Part shown: positions 24,803 to 34,154 of the stretch, piece by piece
Layout of the letters: every line of letters begins with the position of its first letter
Position numbering within the stretch: the first letter of the stretch is position 1
DNA from: Bacteroidales bacterium
GTDB lineage: Bacteria > Bacteroidota > Bacteroidia > Bacteroidales > UBA932
Reading direction: 5' to 3'
Length of the DNA: 64,000 nt
NCBI GenBank assembly: GCA_017962235.1
Contig: JAGCVS010000014.1
Span: 1 to 64,000, forward strand
Translations under genes and position numbers: made by a program
The notes under the pieces: generated by a model
What the model was told of the DNA's origin: nothing
Seen by the model: the letters and a program-made list of their open reading frames with translations, nothing else
Databases searched by the model: none

Positions 24803-26492
24803 CCTCTACGTCGTTGTAAATCAGATTGCGGGTAGCCTCGTTGAACACGCCGCCGCCGGGAGTACGGCGGTCAAAGCGGAAGTTGAGCTGGAGCCCGCTT
24901 GCAGGGTAGAAGCAGATGCCGTTTATCATGTCGGAACCATACTTCTCCAGCGCCTTCACGGCGTACACCACGATATCGTAGCCCTGGAATGCGTAAGGGC
25001 CCGGCTCGGCGTTGAACAGGGCGCGGTAGCTGCGCACGAACTCGCGTACCCGTTCGTCTTTATAATCTACATAATAACCCAGGCAGAAGTGGGCGTTCAT
25101 GTTCTGGAACGACTCGGGGTCTATGGAGTCGAACCTGCGCACCTTCTGGCTTGCATAACCGGTTACCTTGTAGCGATCTTCGCGACCCAGCAGGCCGGTG
25201 TTGCGCACCGCGTCGGATGCGAGAGACTCCCTCTCCGAGGTAATGATGATATGGTTCTGCCGGCTTGCATCCAAATGTTCCGCCACATGGGCGCTCCCCT
25301 GACGGCCGATGCCGCTGTGGGCCACGGAGTAGGGGATTCCCAGATAATCCAGGCTGCTGATTATGTCGTTGTGGAACTGTCCCAGGTCTTCGCCGTTCTC
25401 GCACAGTACAATCACGTTGTCCTCAACTGAGTCAAATCCGATGGATTCCGCCAGACGCAGAGCCTGGGTGGAGGCCGATACGGGGATGTTTATCATGTAC
25501 GGATGGCGGTATGTAACCCGTTCCATCTTGGGGTCTACGGGGGAGATGAGCGGGATTCGGTTCCGGTCGCAGAAGTCGGCAGCCACGTCTATCACCTCCA
25601 GAGGGAAGTGACCTATTATGAAATCGTAGTTCTCCAGACCGGTAAGGGCGGCCATCTCGTCAAAACTGCCGTATTCTTCAGAATCAACCACTTTGAGATT
25701 GACGTTGATGCCGGAGGCCTTGATATAGTTCAGGGCCATAAGCACGCCGGAGTAGAGGTCCAGGAAGTTGTCTGCAGGACTGGGACTGGAAGCCGATATC
25801 GGCAGTACCAGCGCGATGCGGGCGGTGCCTGAGAAGGGTATGAATACCGGGACATCCTCATCCTCTGAAACAGTCTCCGCTGCATCCTCATCAGAAATGA
25901 TGGTGATGCCGGCATCGCTCCCGTCCTCTGCAAACAGGTCGTCTTCGCCGTCGTCAATCATGGAGTTGTCGGCTCCGGTGGCGCCGCTGCCCTCCACCGG
26001 GATCTTGATCACCTGACCCACCACCAGAGTCTTGGAGGTGAGATTGTTGAGGGCGATGATATCGTCTTTGGAGACCTTGTACTTGAGAGAGAGCATCAGC
26101 AGGGAGTCGTACCACTTTACCCTGTGCAGCACGTATCCGGAGCCTTCGCCGCTGGAGGTGTCGGTGTTGCCCTGCACTTCTGCAGCATCGGCCGATACGG
26201 CTTCGGTGGCATTCCCGCCAACGGGTATCAGCAGCACACTGCCCGCCTTAAGACCGCTCTCCAGCTTGTCGCTGTTAGCGGCGGATACCTCGTCCAGGCT
26301 GGCGCCGTATGCCTTGCAGATGGAGTAGAGGGTCTGCCGGCCCTGTACGGTGTGTTCATAGTATACATTGTCGCCCACGGTCACGGTGGTGGCGGATATC
26401 TCCACGGGGGCCGGGGTGAACTTCTGCGCCATGGCGGCCGGGGATGCGGCCAGCATGAGACACAGGGCGGATACTATAACAAACCTCTTCAT
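24786..26492 (-). CDS. LysM domain plus periplasmic-binding-protein-like protein
   Basis: 568 residues. Signal peptide (RFVIVSALCLMLAASPAAMAQ), two LysM domains (HTVQGRQTLYSICKAYGASL and HRVKWYDSLLMLSLKYKVSKDDIIALNNL), an acidic linker rich in Asp/Glu/Ala (about residues 170-215), and a type 1 periplasmic-binding fold (IALVLPISASSPSPADNFLDLYSGVLMALNYIKASG onward). The LysM part should hold it on peptidoglycan; what the binding fold recognises is unknown, and no transporter genes are nearby. It is the last gene of the minus-strand group ending at this point, six bases after purC. Confidence 0.88.
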   Translation of the reverse strand: MKRFVIVSALCLMLAASPAAMAQKFTPAPVEISATTVTVGDNVYYEHTVQGRQTLYSICKAYGASLDEVSAANSDKLESGLKAGSVLLIPVGGNATEAVSADAAEVQGNTDTSSGEGSGYVLHRVKWYDSLLMLSLKYKVSKDDIIALNNLTSKTLVVGQVIKIPVEGSGATGADNSMIDDGEDDLFAEDGSDAGITIISDEDAAETVSEDEDVPVFIPFSGTARIALVLPISASSPSPADNFLDLYSGVLMALNYIKASGINVNLKVVDSEEYGSFDEMAALTGLENYDFIIGHFPLEVIDVAADFCDRNRIPLISPVDPKMERVTYRHPYMINIPVSASTQALRLAESIGFDSVEDNVIVLCENGEDLGQFHNDIISSLDYLGIPYSVAHSGIGRQGSAHVAEHLDASRQNHIIITSERESLASDAVRNTGLLGREDRYKVTGYASQKVRRFDSIDPESFQNMNAHFCLGYYVDYKDERVREFVRSYRALFNAEPGPYAFQGYDIVVYAVKALEKYGSDMINGICFYPASGLQLNFRFDRRTPGGGVFNEATRNLIYNDVEASLCN

Positions 26493-26498
26493 ATCAAG

Positions 26499-27461
26499 TT
26501 ACATCTCGAGGCGGGCGAGCATATTTTTAACGTTGCACTCTATGCGCTCGTAAATGTTGTCGTAAGGTTCCCTTACAAACTTCTTGCCCGTGATGTGCTC
26601 GTACAGCTCCACGTAGCGGTCTGTGATGGAGGCCACGCGGTCGGCGTCCATCTCGGGCACTTTCTGCCCCTCCTTACCGCTGAAGCCGCACTCCATGAGC
26701 CACTCGCGCACGAACTCCTTTGAGAGCTGGCGCTGGGGGAGCCCCTTCTCAAAGAGCTCCTGATAGGTGTCGGCATAAAAGTAGCGGGAAGAGTCGGGGG
26801 TGTGTATCTCGTCTATCAGATACAGTTCGCCGTCTTTGCGTCCGAATTCGTATTTGGTGTCCACCAGCATCAGGTTGTGGGAAGCTGCAATCTGCTCTCC
26901 GCGCTCAAAGAGGGCGAGGGTGATTTTCTCCAGCTTCTCATATTCGTCACGGCTCATGATGCCGCGGGCGATGATCTCTTCTTTGCTGATGTCCTCGTCG
27001 TGCTCACCTATCTCCGCCTTTGTGGTGGGGGTGATGATGGGTTTCTCAAACCTCTGGTGCTCGCGCATCCCTTCCGGGATGGGGACGCCGCAGATTTCGC
27101 GGACGCCCGCCTTGTATGCGCGCCACGCACTGCCGGTGAGGCAGCGGCGCACGATCATCTCCACCGGAAGCCCTTCGCACCTGTAGCCCACGGTGACCAT
27201 GGGGTCGGGAGAAGCTATCTTCCAGTTGGGAACGATGTCGCTTGTAAGGTCCAGGAAAGACGATGCTATCTGGTTGAGTACCTGCCCTTTGTAAGGGATT
27301 CCCTCCGGCAGTATAACATCGAAGGCAGAGATGCGGTCTGTGGCGACCATCACCATATACTTATCTGCAATGGTGTATACGTCACGGACCTTGCCTATGT
27401 ACTTTGCGGTCTGCTTGGGGAAGTCGAATTCGGTGTGTGTTACGGCGGTCATCACCTGCAA
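26499..27461 (-). CDS. purC: Phosphoribosylaminoimidazole-succinocarboxamide synthase
   Basis: 320 residues, the longer bacterial form. Purine pathway enzyme joining CAIR and aspartate. Conserved [53 protein letters not shown]-like ([20 protein letters not shown]), [30 protein letters not shown]. Three bases separate it from the upstream OmpH-like gene. Confidence 0.97.
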   Translation of the reverse strand: MQVMTAVTHTEFDFPKQTAKYIGKVRDVYTIADKYMVMVATDRISAFDVILPEGIPYKGQVLNQIASSFLDLTSDIVPNWKIASPDPMVTVGYRCEGLPVEMIVRRCLTGSAWRAYKAGVREICGVPIPEGMREHQRFEKPIITPTTKAEIGEHDEDISKEEIIARGIMSRDEYEKLEKITLALFERGEQIAASHNLMLVDTKYEFGRKDGELYLIDEIHTPDSSRYFYADTYQELFEKGLPQRQLSKEFVREWLMECGFSGKEGQKVPEMDADRVASITDRYVELYEHITGKKFVREPYDNIYERIECNVKNMLARLEM

Positions 27462-27464
27462 TGG

Positions 27465-28094
27465 TTATTCGGAGACGTTGCGGTTCTTGATGTATTCCTC
27501 GTTGAGGCCCTTGAGCACATCGGCGGTTACATCCAGGCCGGGGTTCACGTTGAGTACGGTGTTGGTGCCGGCAGAAGTGGTGAGAATCAGTGCGAACTGA
27601 TGCTCCTCGTTATACTTCTCAATGAACTCCTTTACAGCGTAGTAAACCCTGTTGTTGAGCACAGCCTGCTCTTCCTGGATCTCCTGGTCTTTCTTTGCTG
27701 CGTCGTTCTGCAGGTTCTGCTGACGCTGCTGCAGTTTGTTGCTCTGCTCTTCTGCTGCGCTGCGGGTCAGCAGGCCCTTCTGATACTGGCTCTCGAAAGC
27801 CTTTGCATCGCTCTCAAGCTTGCGGCCGCGCTTTGCCAGGTCATCCTGGATGCCCTGCACCTTGGTCTGGAATGCGGTCATCAGGTCGTTGTACATGTCA
27901 TAGTTGACAATCAGCGAGTCCAGCTGCAGATAAACAATGTCGCCTGCCACTGCGGTAATCTTGCCGGTGTCGGTAAGGTCCACGGGTTCGTTGGATTTCT
28001 TCTTGTCAAAATTGGGATGGACAACTGAGAGGACTGCTGCAGCAATCGCTACCACAAGGGCGATGATGCTGAGGATAAGGGGAGTCTTTTTCAT
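27465..28094 (-). CDS. OmpH/Skp-family periplasmic chaperone-like protein
   Basis: 209 residues. N-terminal hydrophobic segment (LILSIIALVVAIAAAVLSVV) as uncleaved anchor or signal, then a Skp-like body: strand IVYLQLDSLIVNYDMYNDLM, a long coiled-coil hairpin (residues about 75-150; KLQQRQQNLQNDAAKKDQEIQ) and a return strand FALILTTSAGTNTVLNVNPGLDVTADVLKGLNEEY. This is the layout of OmpH proteins that escort outer-membrane proteins. A second and third OmpH gene lie after bamA at 33 kb. Begins a minus-strand unit with purC. Confidence 0.88.
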   Translation of the reverse strand: MKKTPLILSIIALVVAIAAAVLSVVHPNFDKKKSNEPVDLTDTGKITAVAGDIVYLQLDSLIVNYDMYNDLMTAFQTKVQGIQDDLAKRGRKLESDAKAFESQYQKGLLTRSAAEEQSNKLQQRQQNLQNDAAKKDQEIQEEQAVLNNRVYYAVKEFIEKYNEEHQFALILTTSAGTNTVLNVNPGLDVTADVLKGLNEEYIKNRNVSE

Positions 28095-28128
28095 TTTATG
28101 ATTCTTGATTTTTAATGATTATTGCAAT

Positions 28129-28842
28129 TTATTTGAGTGCTTTGAGATAAGCCGCTATGGTGTTTTCAAGCCCCATGTAGAGGGCGTCGCAAATCAGGGC
28201 GTGCCCTATCGATACCTCGTCCAGACGCGGCAGGGTGTGCTTCAGGTATGCCAGGTTGTCCAGGTTGAGGTCGTGACCGGCGTTCACCTCCAGACCGCAG
28301 CGCACCGCCTCGCGGCAGGCGTCGTAATAGGGGGCTATCGCCTCTTCGCGGTTCACGGGATAGTGTTCCGCATAAGCCTGGGTGTAGAGTTCAATGCGGT
28401 CGCTGCCAGCCTCCGCCGCGCCCTGCACCATCCTCACCACCGGGTCCACAAAAATGGATGTGCGGATGCCCTCGGAGCGGAATATGCGGCAGATCTCCTT
28501 GAGGAAAGCGGCGTGGGTTACGGTGTTCCAGCCGGCGTTGGAGGTTATGGCGTCGTGTGCGTCGGGCACCAGAGTCACCTGGGCGGGATGCACCTCGCAC
28601 ACCAAAGAGACAAACTTCTCTATGGGGTTGCCCTCTATGTTGAATTCCACGTCCAGCAGCGGTTTGAGGGCGTATACGTCGCTGTAACGGATGTGACGCT
28701 CGTCCGGCCTGGGATGTACCGTGATGCCCTCCGCGCCAAAGCGCACGCAGTCCAGGGCGGTCTTCTCCACATCGGGCACATTGCCGCCGCGGGAATTGCG
28801 CAGGGTAGCTATCTTGTTTATGTTGACGCTGAGACGGGTCAT
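28129..28842 (-). CDS. pdxJ: Pyridoxine 5'-phosphate synthase
   Basis: 237 residues. Forms pyridoxine 5'-phosphate from 1-deoxyxylulose 5-phosphate and an aminoacetone derivative. Characteristic [17 protein letters not shown] at the N terminus, [46 protein letters not shown] and [15 protein letters not shown] -7 box TACTTTTG on the minus strand (28866-28859) probably drives it; the gene is divergent from nadK. Confidence 0.96.
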   Translation of the reverse strand: MTRLSVNINKIATLRNSRGGNVPDVEKTALDCVRFGAEGITVHPRPDERHIRYSDVYALKPLLDVEFNIEGNPIEKFVSLVCEVHPAQVTLVPDAHDAITSNAGWNTVTHAAFLKEICRIFRSEGIRTSIFVDPVVRMVQGAAEAGSDRIELYTQAYAEHYPVNREEAIAPYYDACREAVRCGLEVNAGHDLNLDNLAYLKHTLPRLDEVSIGHALICDALYMGLENTIAAYLKALK

Positions 28843-28872
28843 AATCTATATTGAATTACAAAAGTAAATATT

Positions 28873-28905
28873 TTTGGTTAATACCTATAAAAAAAGCTAA
28901 TTTTG
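28873..28905 (+). promoter_or_regulatory. Promoter of the nadK-uppS-bamA-ompH operon
   Basis: TTTG at 28873-28876, 21 bases, TAATTTTG at 28898-28905: both elements of a Bacteroidota promoter, 21 bases before the nadK ATG at 28926. The five downstream genes follow with spacings of three bases, an overlap of four, 12 and 10, so one transcript is likely. Confidence 0.6.
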
Positions 28906-28925
28906 GGGTTCAAAATAATTCGCGG

Positions 28926-29744
28926 ATGACGATAGCAATTTACGGACGCAATATCGACAAGGACGATGCCAAAGTATGGTTTCTCCTGGGCCGTCTGGCC
29001 GCCGGAGGGGCAAAGACCTACTTTTGCAACGGCGACCTGCAGCCCGGCACAGATATGGTGCTGGCGCTGGGCGGCGACGGGACCTTCCTGCGTGCCATAA
29101 ACATGCTCCGCGGGCGCGACATCCCCATTGCCGGCATCAACTTTGGCCGCCTGGGATTCCTGACCTCCGCCAAGGTAGAGGAGGGGGAGAACGTCTGGAT
29201 AGATGATCTTCTCAAAGGGAACTACACCATCCAGAAGCGTCTGCTGCTCAAGGTGGATTCACCCGCAATCCCCCATGGCGTTCATCCGTACGCCCTCAAC
29301 GAGTTCTCCATCCAGAGGCAGACCCCTGCCATGCTGTGCATACAGGTGAGCCTGGACGGTGCCAAGATGCCAGCTTACTGGGCAGACGGCGTGGTGGTAT
29401 CCACCCCCACCGGCAGCACCGCATATTCTCTGAGCGTGGGCGGTCCCATTGTGACCCCCGGCTCGGATGTGTTCATCATAGCGCCCATTGCCCCGCACAA
29501 CCTGAACGTCCGCCCCATAGTGGCGCCGGCAAGTTCGCGCCTGGAGATATCATTCACCTCCAAACAGGCGCAGATGGGGGTCGCCACTCTGGACAATTCA
29601 TCTTTCCCCGTGCAGGTGGGGAGCAGTTTCACCATCGGCAAAGCCGATTTCGAGGCCAGCTGCATCACTTTCGGTGGCGGCGGGTTCATCGACGCCCTCA
29701 ATCACAAACTTCTCTGGGGAGAGGATAAAAGAAACGCCTTTTAA
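28926..29744 (+). CDS. nadK: NAD kinase
   Basis: 272 residues from ATG 28926 (MTIAIYGRNIDKDD). ATP-dependent kinase making NADP. The family motifs are LALGGDGTFLRAIN (GGDG), GINFGRLGFLT, LNEFSIQR, and PTGSTAYSLSVGGPIV, followed by APIAPHNLNVRPIV. An in-frame ATG at 28851 lies upstream of the promoter and was rejected. Confidence 0.97.
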   Translation: MTIAIYGRNIDKDDAKVWFLLGRLAAGGAKTYFCNGDLQPGTDMVLALGGDGTFLRAINMLRGRDIPIAGINFGRLGFLTSAKVEEGENVWIDDLLKGNYTIQKRLLLKVDSPAIPHGVHPYALNEFSIQRQTPAMLCIQVSLDGAKMPAYWADGVVVSTPTGSTAYSLSVGGPIVTPGSDVFIIAPIAPHNLNVRPIVAPASSRLEISFTSKQAQMGVATLDNSSFPVQVGSSFTIGKADFEASCITFGGGGFIDALNHKLLWGEDKRNAF

Positions 29745-29747
29745 CGT

Positions 29748-30440
29748 ATGCAGCAACCGGTACATGTAAGCATAATAATGGACGGAAACGGCCGCTGGGC
29801 CACCGCAAGGGGGCTCTCCCGCAGCGAGGGACACGCAGCCGGCGCAGAGAGCGTAAGGGCGTGCTGCAAGGCGGCCATCAAGGCGGGAGTAAAGTATCTC
29901 AGTCTGTATACATTCTCGCAGGAGAACTGGAACCGTCCCACCAAGGAGGTGGAAGCTATTATGGGGCTGATGGCCTCCAACATTATATCCACCATGCCGG
30001 AGTTCGAGCAGAACAAGGTGCGCTTCCGTGTGATTGGCGACATGGAACGCCTTTCCCCCGCGCTTCAGGAGCAGATCAAAGGGGCGGAAGACCATACTGC
30101 AGAGAACGATACCCTAACCGTGATACTGATGTTCAGCTACAGCGGCAAGTGGGACATAGAGCAGGCTGCAGAAAAGTATGCAAAGGCGTATGCCGTTGCC
30201 GGCGGCGCCCCTGAAACCCCGTTCGAGAGCTTTCTGGCCACCGCCGGAGTGCCCGACCCGGACCTGCTGATACGCACCGGCGGAGAGCTGCGCATAAGCA
30301 ACTATATGCTATGGCAGTGTGCATACACTGAATTTTATTTTACCGACAAACTTTGGCCTGATTTTAGAGAAGCCGACTTCTTGGAGGCACTGGAAGAATT
30401 CAAGGCCCGCGACAGAAGATTTGGAAAAGTGAAGAGATGA
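29748..30440 (+). CDS. uppS: Isoprenyl transferase (undecaprenyl diphosphate synthase)
   Basis: 230 residues. Builds the C55 lipid carrier for peptidoglycan and O-antigen. Catalytic HVSIIMDGNGRWATARGLSRSEGHAAGAESV with the essential Asp, then LYTFSQENWNRPTKEVEAIM and DLLIRTGGELRISNYMLWQCAYTEFYFTDKLWPDF. Begins three bases after nadK and overlaps the bamA start by four bases. Confidence 0.97.
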   Translation: MQQPVHVSIIMDGNGRWATARGLSRSEGHAAGAESVRACCKAAIKAGVKYLSLYTFSQENWNRPTKEVEAIMGLMASNIISTMPEFEQNKVRFRVIGDMERLSPALQEQIKGAEDHTAENDTLTVILMFSYSGKWDIEQAAEKYAKAYAVAGGAPETPFESFLATAGVPDPDLLIRTGGELRISNYMLWQCAYTEFYFTDKLWPDFREADFLEALEEFKARDRRFGKVKR

Positions 30441-33001
30441 GACGTTTTGCGATAATACTCCTGATGGTTATCCTGCCGTTCGCATCCCGTGCACAGAGTG
30501 CGGATGAGGGTGGCGTGACGGTGGACTACGGTAAGCCGCAGACCTATATCCTGGGCGGCGTAAGGGTTACCGGCAACAAGTATCAGGACGCGGAGCGCAT
30601 CAAGTCGCTGGTGGGCCTGAGAGAGGGCCGGTCAATCACCATCCCCGGTGAAGATTTGTCGCGCAAGCTCAACTCCCTGCTGGCGCAGAAAAAGTTCAGC
30701 GATGCCGGCTTCTATATCGACTCACTCTCCGTTGCGCGCGACACCGTATGGCTCAGGCTGGATGTCACAGAGCGCCCCAGGGTTTCTGCGTGGCTGTATC
30801 ACGGCGTAAAGAAAAGCGAGCAGGACGAACTCAAGGAGAAACTCAACCTCAAGCGAGGCGGCGAGCTTTCTGAATATGTGATATCCTCCACCACCGGCGT
30901 AATCAAGAACTACTACAAGGAGAAAGGTTACAACAACGTCAAGGTGGATGTCCAGACTGTGGATGACACCCTGATTAACAATGCCGTACGCGTCACCTTC
31001 GATGTGGACCGCGGCAAGAAGGTCAGGATCCGCACTATCACTTATGAAGGGGTGCAGGACATAGACAAATACAAGCTGGATAAATCCATGAAGAAGACCA
31101 AGGACCGTTCCTGGTACAACTTCTTCAACAGCAAGAAATTCAACGAGCAGGAGTACCCCAACGACAAGGGAACCTTGATAGAGGCCTTCAACGAGCGCGG
31201 CTATCGCGACGCCAAGATTGTGAAGGACTCCATCTACACCATAGAAGAGGGGCGTCTGGGTATCAATTTCAAGATTGACCAAGGGCGCAAGTATTACTTC
31301 CGCAACATCACGTGGACGGGCAACTCCGTGTACACCGCAGAGACCCTGAACGACGCCATTAAGATTGCCAAGGGCGATGTTTACGACATCGTGACCCTCA
31401 ACCGCCGCCTGCAGGGCGGAGGCAAGGAGGGGGAGACATCCGTGGCATCCATGTACCGCGATTACGGCTATCTGTTCTTCAACGTCACTCCGGTGGAGAC
31501 CAACATCGTGGGCGACTCCGTGGATGTGGAGATCCGTATGGTGGAGGGCAAGCAGGCCCGCTTCAACAACGTGCTCATCAGCGGCAACAACATTACCAAC
31601 GAGCGGGTAATCCGCCGTGCGGTGCACACCCGCCCCGGTTATCTCTATTCGCAGAGCGACTTTGAGCGCTCCATCCGCGAGCTGGGTACCATGAGCAACT
31701 TTGACGCGGAGAAGATAGTTGAGCAGGGGACCGGCTGGAACCTGATTCCCGACCCCATCAACAATACCGTGGACATATCCTACAATGTGGAGGAGAAGTC
31801 CAACAGTCAGCTGGAGCTCTCCGGCGGCTGGGGCGCACGTACGTTCGTGGGCACGGTAGGTATCAACTTCAGCAACTTCTCAACCCGCAACTTCTTCCGC
31901 AAGGATGCCTGGAAGCCGGTGCCGCTGGGTGACAACCAGACCCTCGCGTTCCGCTACCAGACCAACGGCCAGTATTACCGCGCCCTCTCCGCAAGCTTCA
32001 TGGAGCCCTGGCTGTTCGGCAAGAAACCCACGTCCCTGAGCGTATCCGCATACTTTACCCGCCAGACCAATTCTTATCTGGGCATGTACGGCGATTATTA
32101 CGGGTACGGCTATGGTTACGGGTACGGCAGCTACTGGGACAACCTTCTCAGTGTGAGCAAGTGGATGGAGGTCGGCGGCTTCTCCATAGGGCTGGGCAAG
32201 CGCCTCAAATGGCCCGATAACTACTTTACCCTGTACAACTCCCTTGGCTGGCAGTTCTACAACCTGAAAGACTGGTACAGATACTTTGTATTCACAGACG
32301 GTAAATACAACAATATCAACTACACCATAACGCTGTCACGTCAGTCCATAGACCAGCAGATTTATCCGCGCGTGGGTCAGGACTGGAGCTTCAGCATACA
32401 GCTCACGCCCCCTTATTCGCTGCTCCGCGGCAAGGACGTAGACTACAGTGCGATGAGCGACCAGGACCACTACCGCTGGCTGGAATACAACAAATGGACC
32501 TTCTCCGGCCGCAACTATGTGACCCTGTACGACAAGCTGGTGCTCATGACCGCGGCGCACTTCGGCTATCTGGGCTTCTACAGCCGCAGGTGGGGCTACT
32601 CTCCGTTCGAGGGCTTCCTGGTGGGTGGCGACGGCATGTCGGGCTATAACACATACGGCAACGACATCATCTCCCTGCGCGGTTACGAAGACTATTCGCT
32701 CACGCCCACGGAAAATGGCGCTTACGCCGGTCACGTATATGACAAGTTCACCGTGGAATTGCGTTACCCGGTTATTCTCAAGCCGCAGTCCACGATATTC
32801 GCCCTGGCGTTCCTGGAAGGGGGTAACTGCTGGTCTGACATCAACGATTTCAATCCGTTCCAGATCAAGCGCAGCGCCGGCGTGGGCCTGAGGGTGTTCC
32901 TCTCCGTTGTGGGTATGCTGGGTGTTGACTGGGGCTACGGCTTTGACGGTCCTTCCGGCGAGAAGAGCCAGTTCCACTTTACAATAGGACAACAATTCTA
33001 A
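30437..33001 (+). CDS. bamA: Outer membrane protein assembly factor BamA
   Basis: 854 residues. Signal peptide (RFAIILLMVILPFASRAQ), then POTRA domains (for example YILGGVRVTGNKYQDAERIK, PRVSAWLYHGVKKSEQDEL, KVRIRTITYEGVQDIDKYKL, ARFNNVLISGNNITNERVIR), and a C-terminal 16-strand barrel ending GEKSQFHFTIGQQF. It inserts barrel proteins into the outer membrane. In the barrel, around residue 555, a loop holds a Tyr-Gly repeat (YYGYGYGYGYGSYW), unusual low complexity in what should be a surface-exposed loop. Overlaps uppS by four bases; two OmpH genes follow. Confidence 0.96.
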   Translation: MRRFAIILLMVILPFASRAQSADEGGVTVDYGKPQTYILGGVRVTGNKYQDAERIKSLVGLREGRSITIPGEDLSRKLNSLLAQKKFSDAGFYIDSLSVARDTVWLRLDVTERPRVSAWLYHGVKKSEQDELKEKLNLKRGGELSEYVISSTTGVIKNYYKEKGYNNVKVDVQTVDDTLINNAVRVTFDVDRGKKVRIRTITYEGVQDIDKYKLDKSMKKTKDRSWYNFFNSKKFNEQEYPNDKGTLIEAFNERGYRDAKIVKDSIYTIEEGRLGINFKIDQGRKYYFRNITWTGNSVYTAETLNDAIKIAKGDVYDIVTLNRRLQGGGKEGETSVASMYRDYGYLFFNVTPVETNIVGDSVDVEIRMVEGKQARFNNVLISGNNITNERVIRRAVHTRPGYLYSQSDFERSIRELGTMSNFDAEKIVEQGTGWNLIPDPINNTVDISYNVEEKSNSQLELSGGWGARTFVGTVGINFSNFSTRNFFRKDAWKPVPLGDNQTLAFRYQTNGQYYRALSASFMEPWLFGKKPTSLSVSAYFTRQTNSYLGMYGDYYGYGYGYGYGSYWDNLLSVSKWMEVGGFSIGLGKRLKWPDNYFTLYNSLGWQFYNLKDWYRYFVFTDGKYNNINYTITLSRQSIDQQIYPRVGQDWSFSIQLTPPYSLLRGKDVDYSAMSDQDHYRWLEYNKWTFSGRNYVTLYDKLVLMTAAHFGYLGFYSRRWGYSPFEGFLVGGDGMSGYNTYGNDIISLRGYEDYSLTPTENGAYAGHVYDKFTVELRYPVILKPQSTIFALAFLEGGNCWSDINDFNPFQIKRSAGVGLRVFLSVVGMLGVDWGYGFDGPSGEKSQFHFTIGQQF

Positions 33002-33013
33002 AACTCAAGAGAT

Positions 33014-33520
33014 ATGAAAAAGGTATTTGCTATTATCGCAGTCTGCTTTATGACAGTTCTGTCGGCCTCTGCACAGTCAGTGGGCTATGTCGACACAGAA
33101 AAGATCCTGAGCTGCATACAGGAATACCTGGATGCACAGAATGAACTCAATACGCTTGCAGAGAAATACAAAGCCGACATCCAGAAGGATGTAGACGAGA
33201 TAGATGCTCTGTATCGTGACTATATGGGTAAGAAAGCCTCCATGTCCGCCTCTGCCCAGCAGGCAAAGGAGAACGAAATCATCACCAAAGAGAAGGCGGT
33301 GAAAGAGAAGGAAGACCAGTACTTTGGCGAGGAGGGTATCCTCACCAAACGCTCTGAGAAGCTTATCTCCCCCATTCAGGAAGTAGTTGAAGAGGCCATC
33401 AAGAAGGTTGCCGAGTCCCGCGGATGCTCCATTGTGATGGACGTGACCGTTACAACCGGCATCGTTTACAAGAATTCCAAGTACGACCTCACCAACGCAG
33501 TAATAGATTACTTAAGATAA
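33014..33520 (+). CDS. OmpH/Skp-family chaperone (first copy)
   Basis: 168 residues with signal peptide (KVFAIIAVCFMTVLSASAQ). Mature part: VGYVDTEKILSCIQEYLDAQNEL, a long coiled-coil hairpin (KADIQKDVDEIDALYRDYMG ... KEKEDQYFGEEGILTKRSEKL) and C-terminal strands CSIVMDVTVTTGIVYKNSKYDLTNAVIDYL. Skp-like proteins hold unfolded outer-membrane proteins in the periplasm. Follows bamA by 12 bases. Confidence 0.92.
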   Translation: MKKVFAIIAVCFMTVLSASAQSVGYVDTEKILSCIQEYLDAQNELNTLAEKYKADIQKDVDEIDALYRDYMGKKASMSASAQQAKENEIITKEKAVKEKEDQYFGEEGILTKRSEKLISPIQEVVEEAIKKVAESRGCSIVMDVTVTTGIVYKNSKYDLTNAVIDYLR

Positions 33521-33530
33521 CTTTATAATC

Positions 33531-34073
33531 ATGAAAAAATTCGCATTAGTAGTTTTAGCGGCATTCTTCACGCTGGCACTGTCGGCACAGACTCTTAAAT
33601 TCGGACACATCAACACATCCGAGCTGGTAAGCCTGATGTCGGAGACCGACTCTGCAAGGGTGCAGCTGCAGGCCTATCAGAAAGAACTGATAGAAGAGAT
33701 GGAGACCATGCAGACCGAATACAACAATAAGCTCAATACCTACCAGCAGAAACAGGCCACCTGGACCGCTGCCATCAAGGAGTCCAAAGAGGCCGAGCTG
33801 ATAGAGATGCAGCAGCGTCTGCAGCAGTTCCAGCAGACTGCTCAGCAGGATCTGGCGCAGTTGGAGAACAATCTCTACGCTCCCATCTTTGAGAAGGCTC
33901 GCGGTGCCATCTCCAAGATAGCAAAGGAGAAGGGCCTGTCGTTCGTATTCGAGATTTCTGCAAATCCCGTGGTCTACTACAACGAGACCCAGAGCATGGA
34001 CCTGCTGCCTCTGGCTAAGGCCGCCCTTGGCGTACCGGCAGAGAAAGTGGCTCCCACTCAGATACAGCAGTAG
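33531..34073 (+). CDS. OmpH/Skp-family chaperone (second copy)
   Basis: 180 residues with signal peptide (KFALVVLAAFFTLALSAQ). FGHINTSELVSLMSETDSARVQLQAYQKELIEEMETM, a coiled-coil tentacle rich in Gln (residues about 60-110), and return strands LSFVFEISANPVVYYNETQSMDLLPLAKAALG. Paralogue of the previous gene, ten bases downstream. Probably ends the nadK operon; a large hairpin follows at 34095-34140. Confidence 0.92.
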   Translation: MKKFALVVLAAFFTLALSAQTLKFGHINTSELVSLMSETDSARVQLQAYQKELIEEMETMQTEYNNKLNTYQQKQATWTAAIKESKEAELIEMQQRLQQFQQTAQQDLAQLENNLYAPIFEKARGAISKIAKEKGLSFVFEISANPVVYYNETQSMDLLPLAKAALGVPAEKVAPTQIQQ

Positions 34074-34094
34074 TCCTTCCTGAAGAGACAATTC

Positions 34095-34140
34095 TTTACA
34101 GGTGAGGGGAATCAATGCGATTGCCCTCACTTGCTGTAAA
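34095..34140 (+). promoter_or_regulatory. Long hairpin in the ompH-korA gap
   Basis: TTTACAG (34095-34101) pairs with CTGTAAA (34134-34140), and inside it GTGAGGG pairs with CCCTCAC, with AATC/GATT extending the stem. No U-run follows, so it is not a standard intrinsic terminator. It could end the ompH transcript with Rho, protect a 3' end, or regulate korA, which starts 14 bases further on. No TAnnTTTG promoter box was seen in this 81-base gap. Confidence 0.55.
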
Positions 34141-34154
34141 AACCAAAATATACT

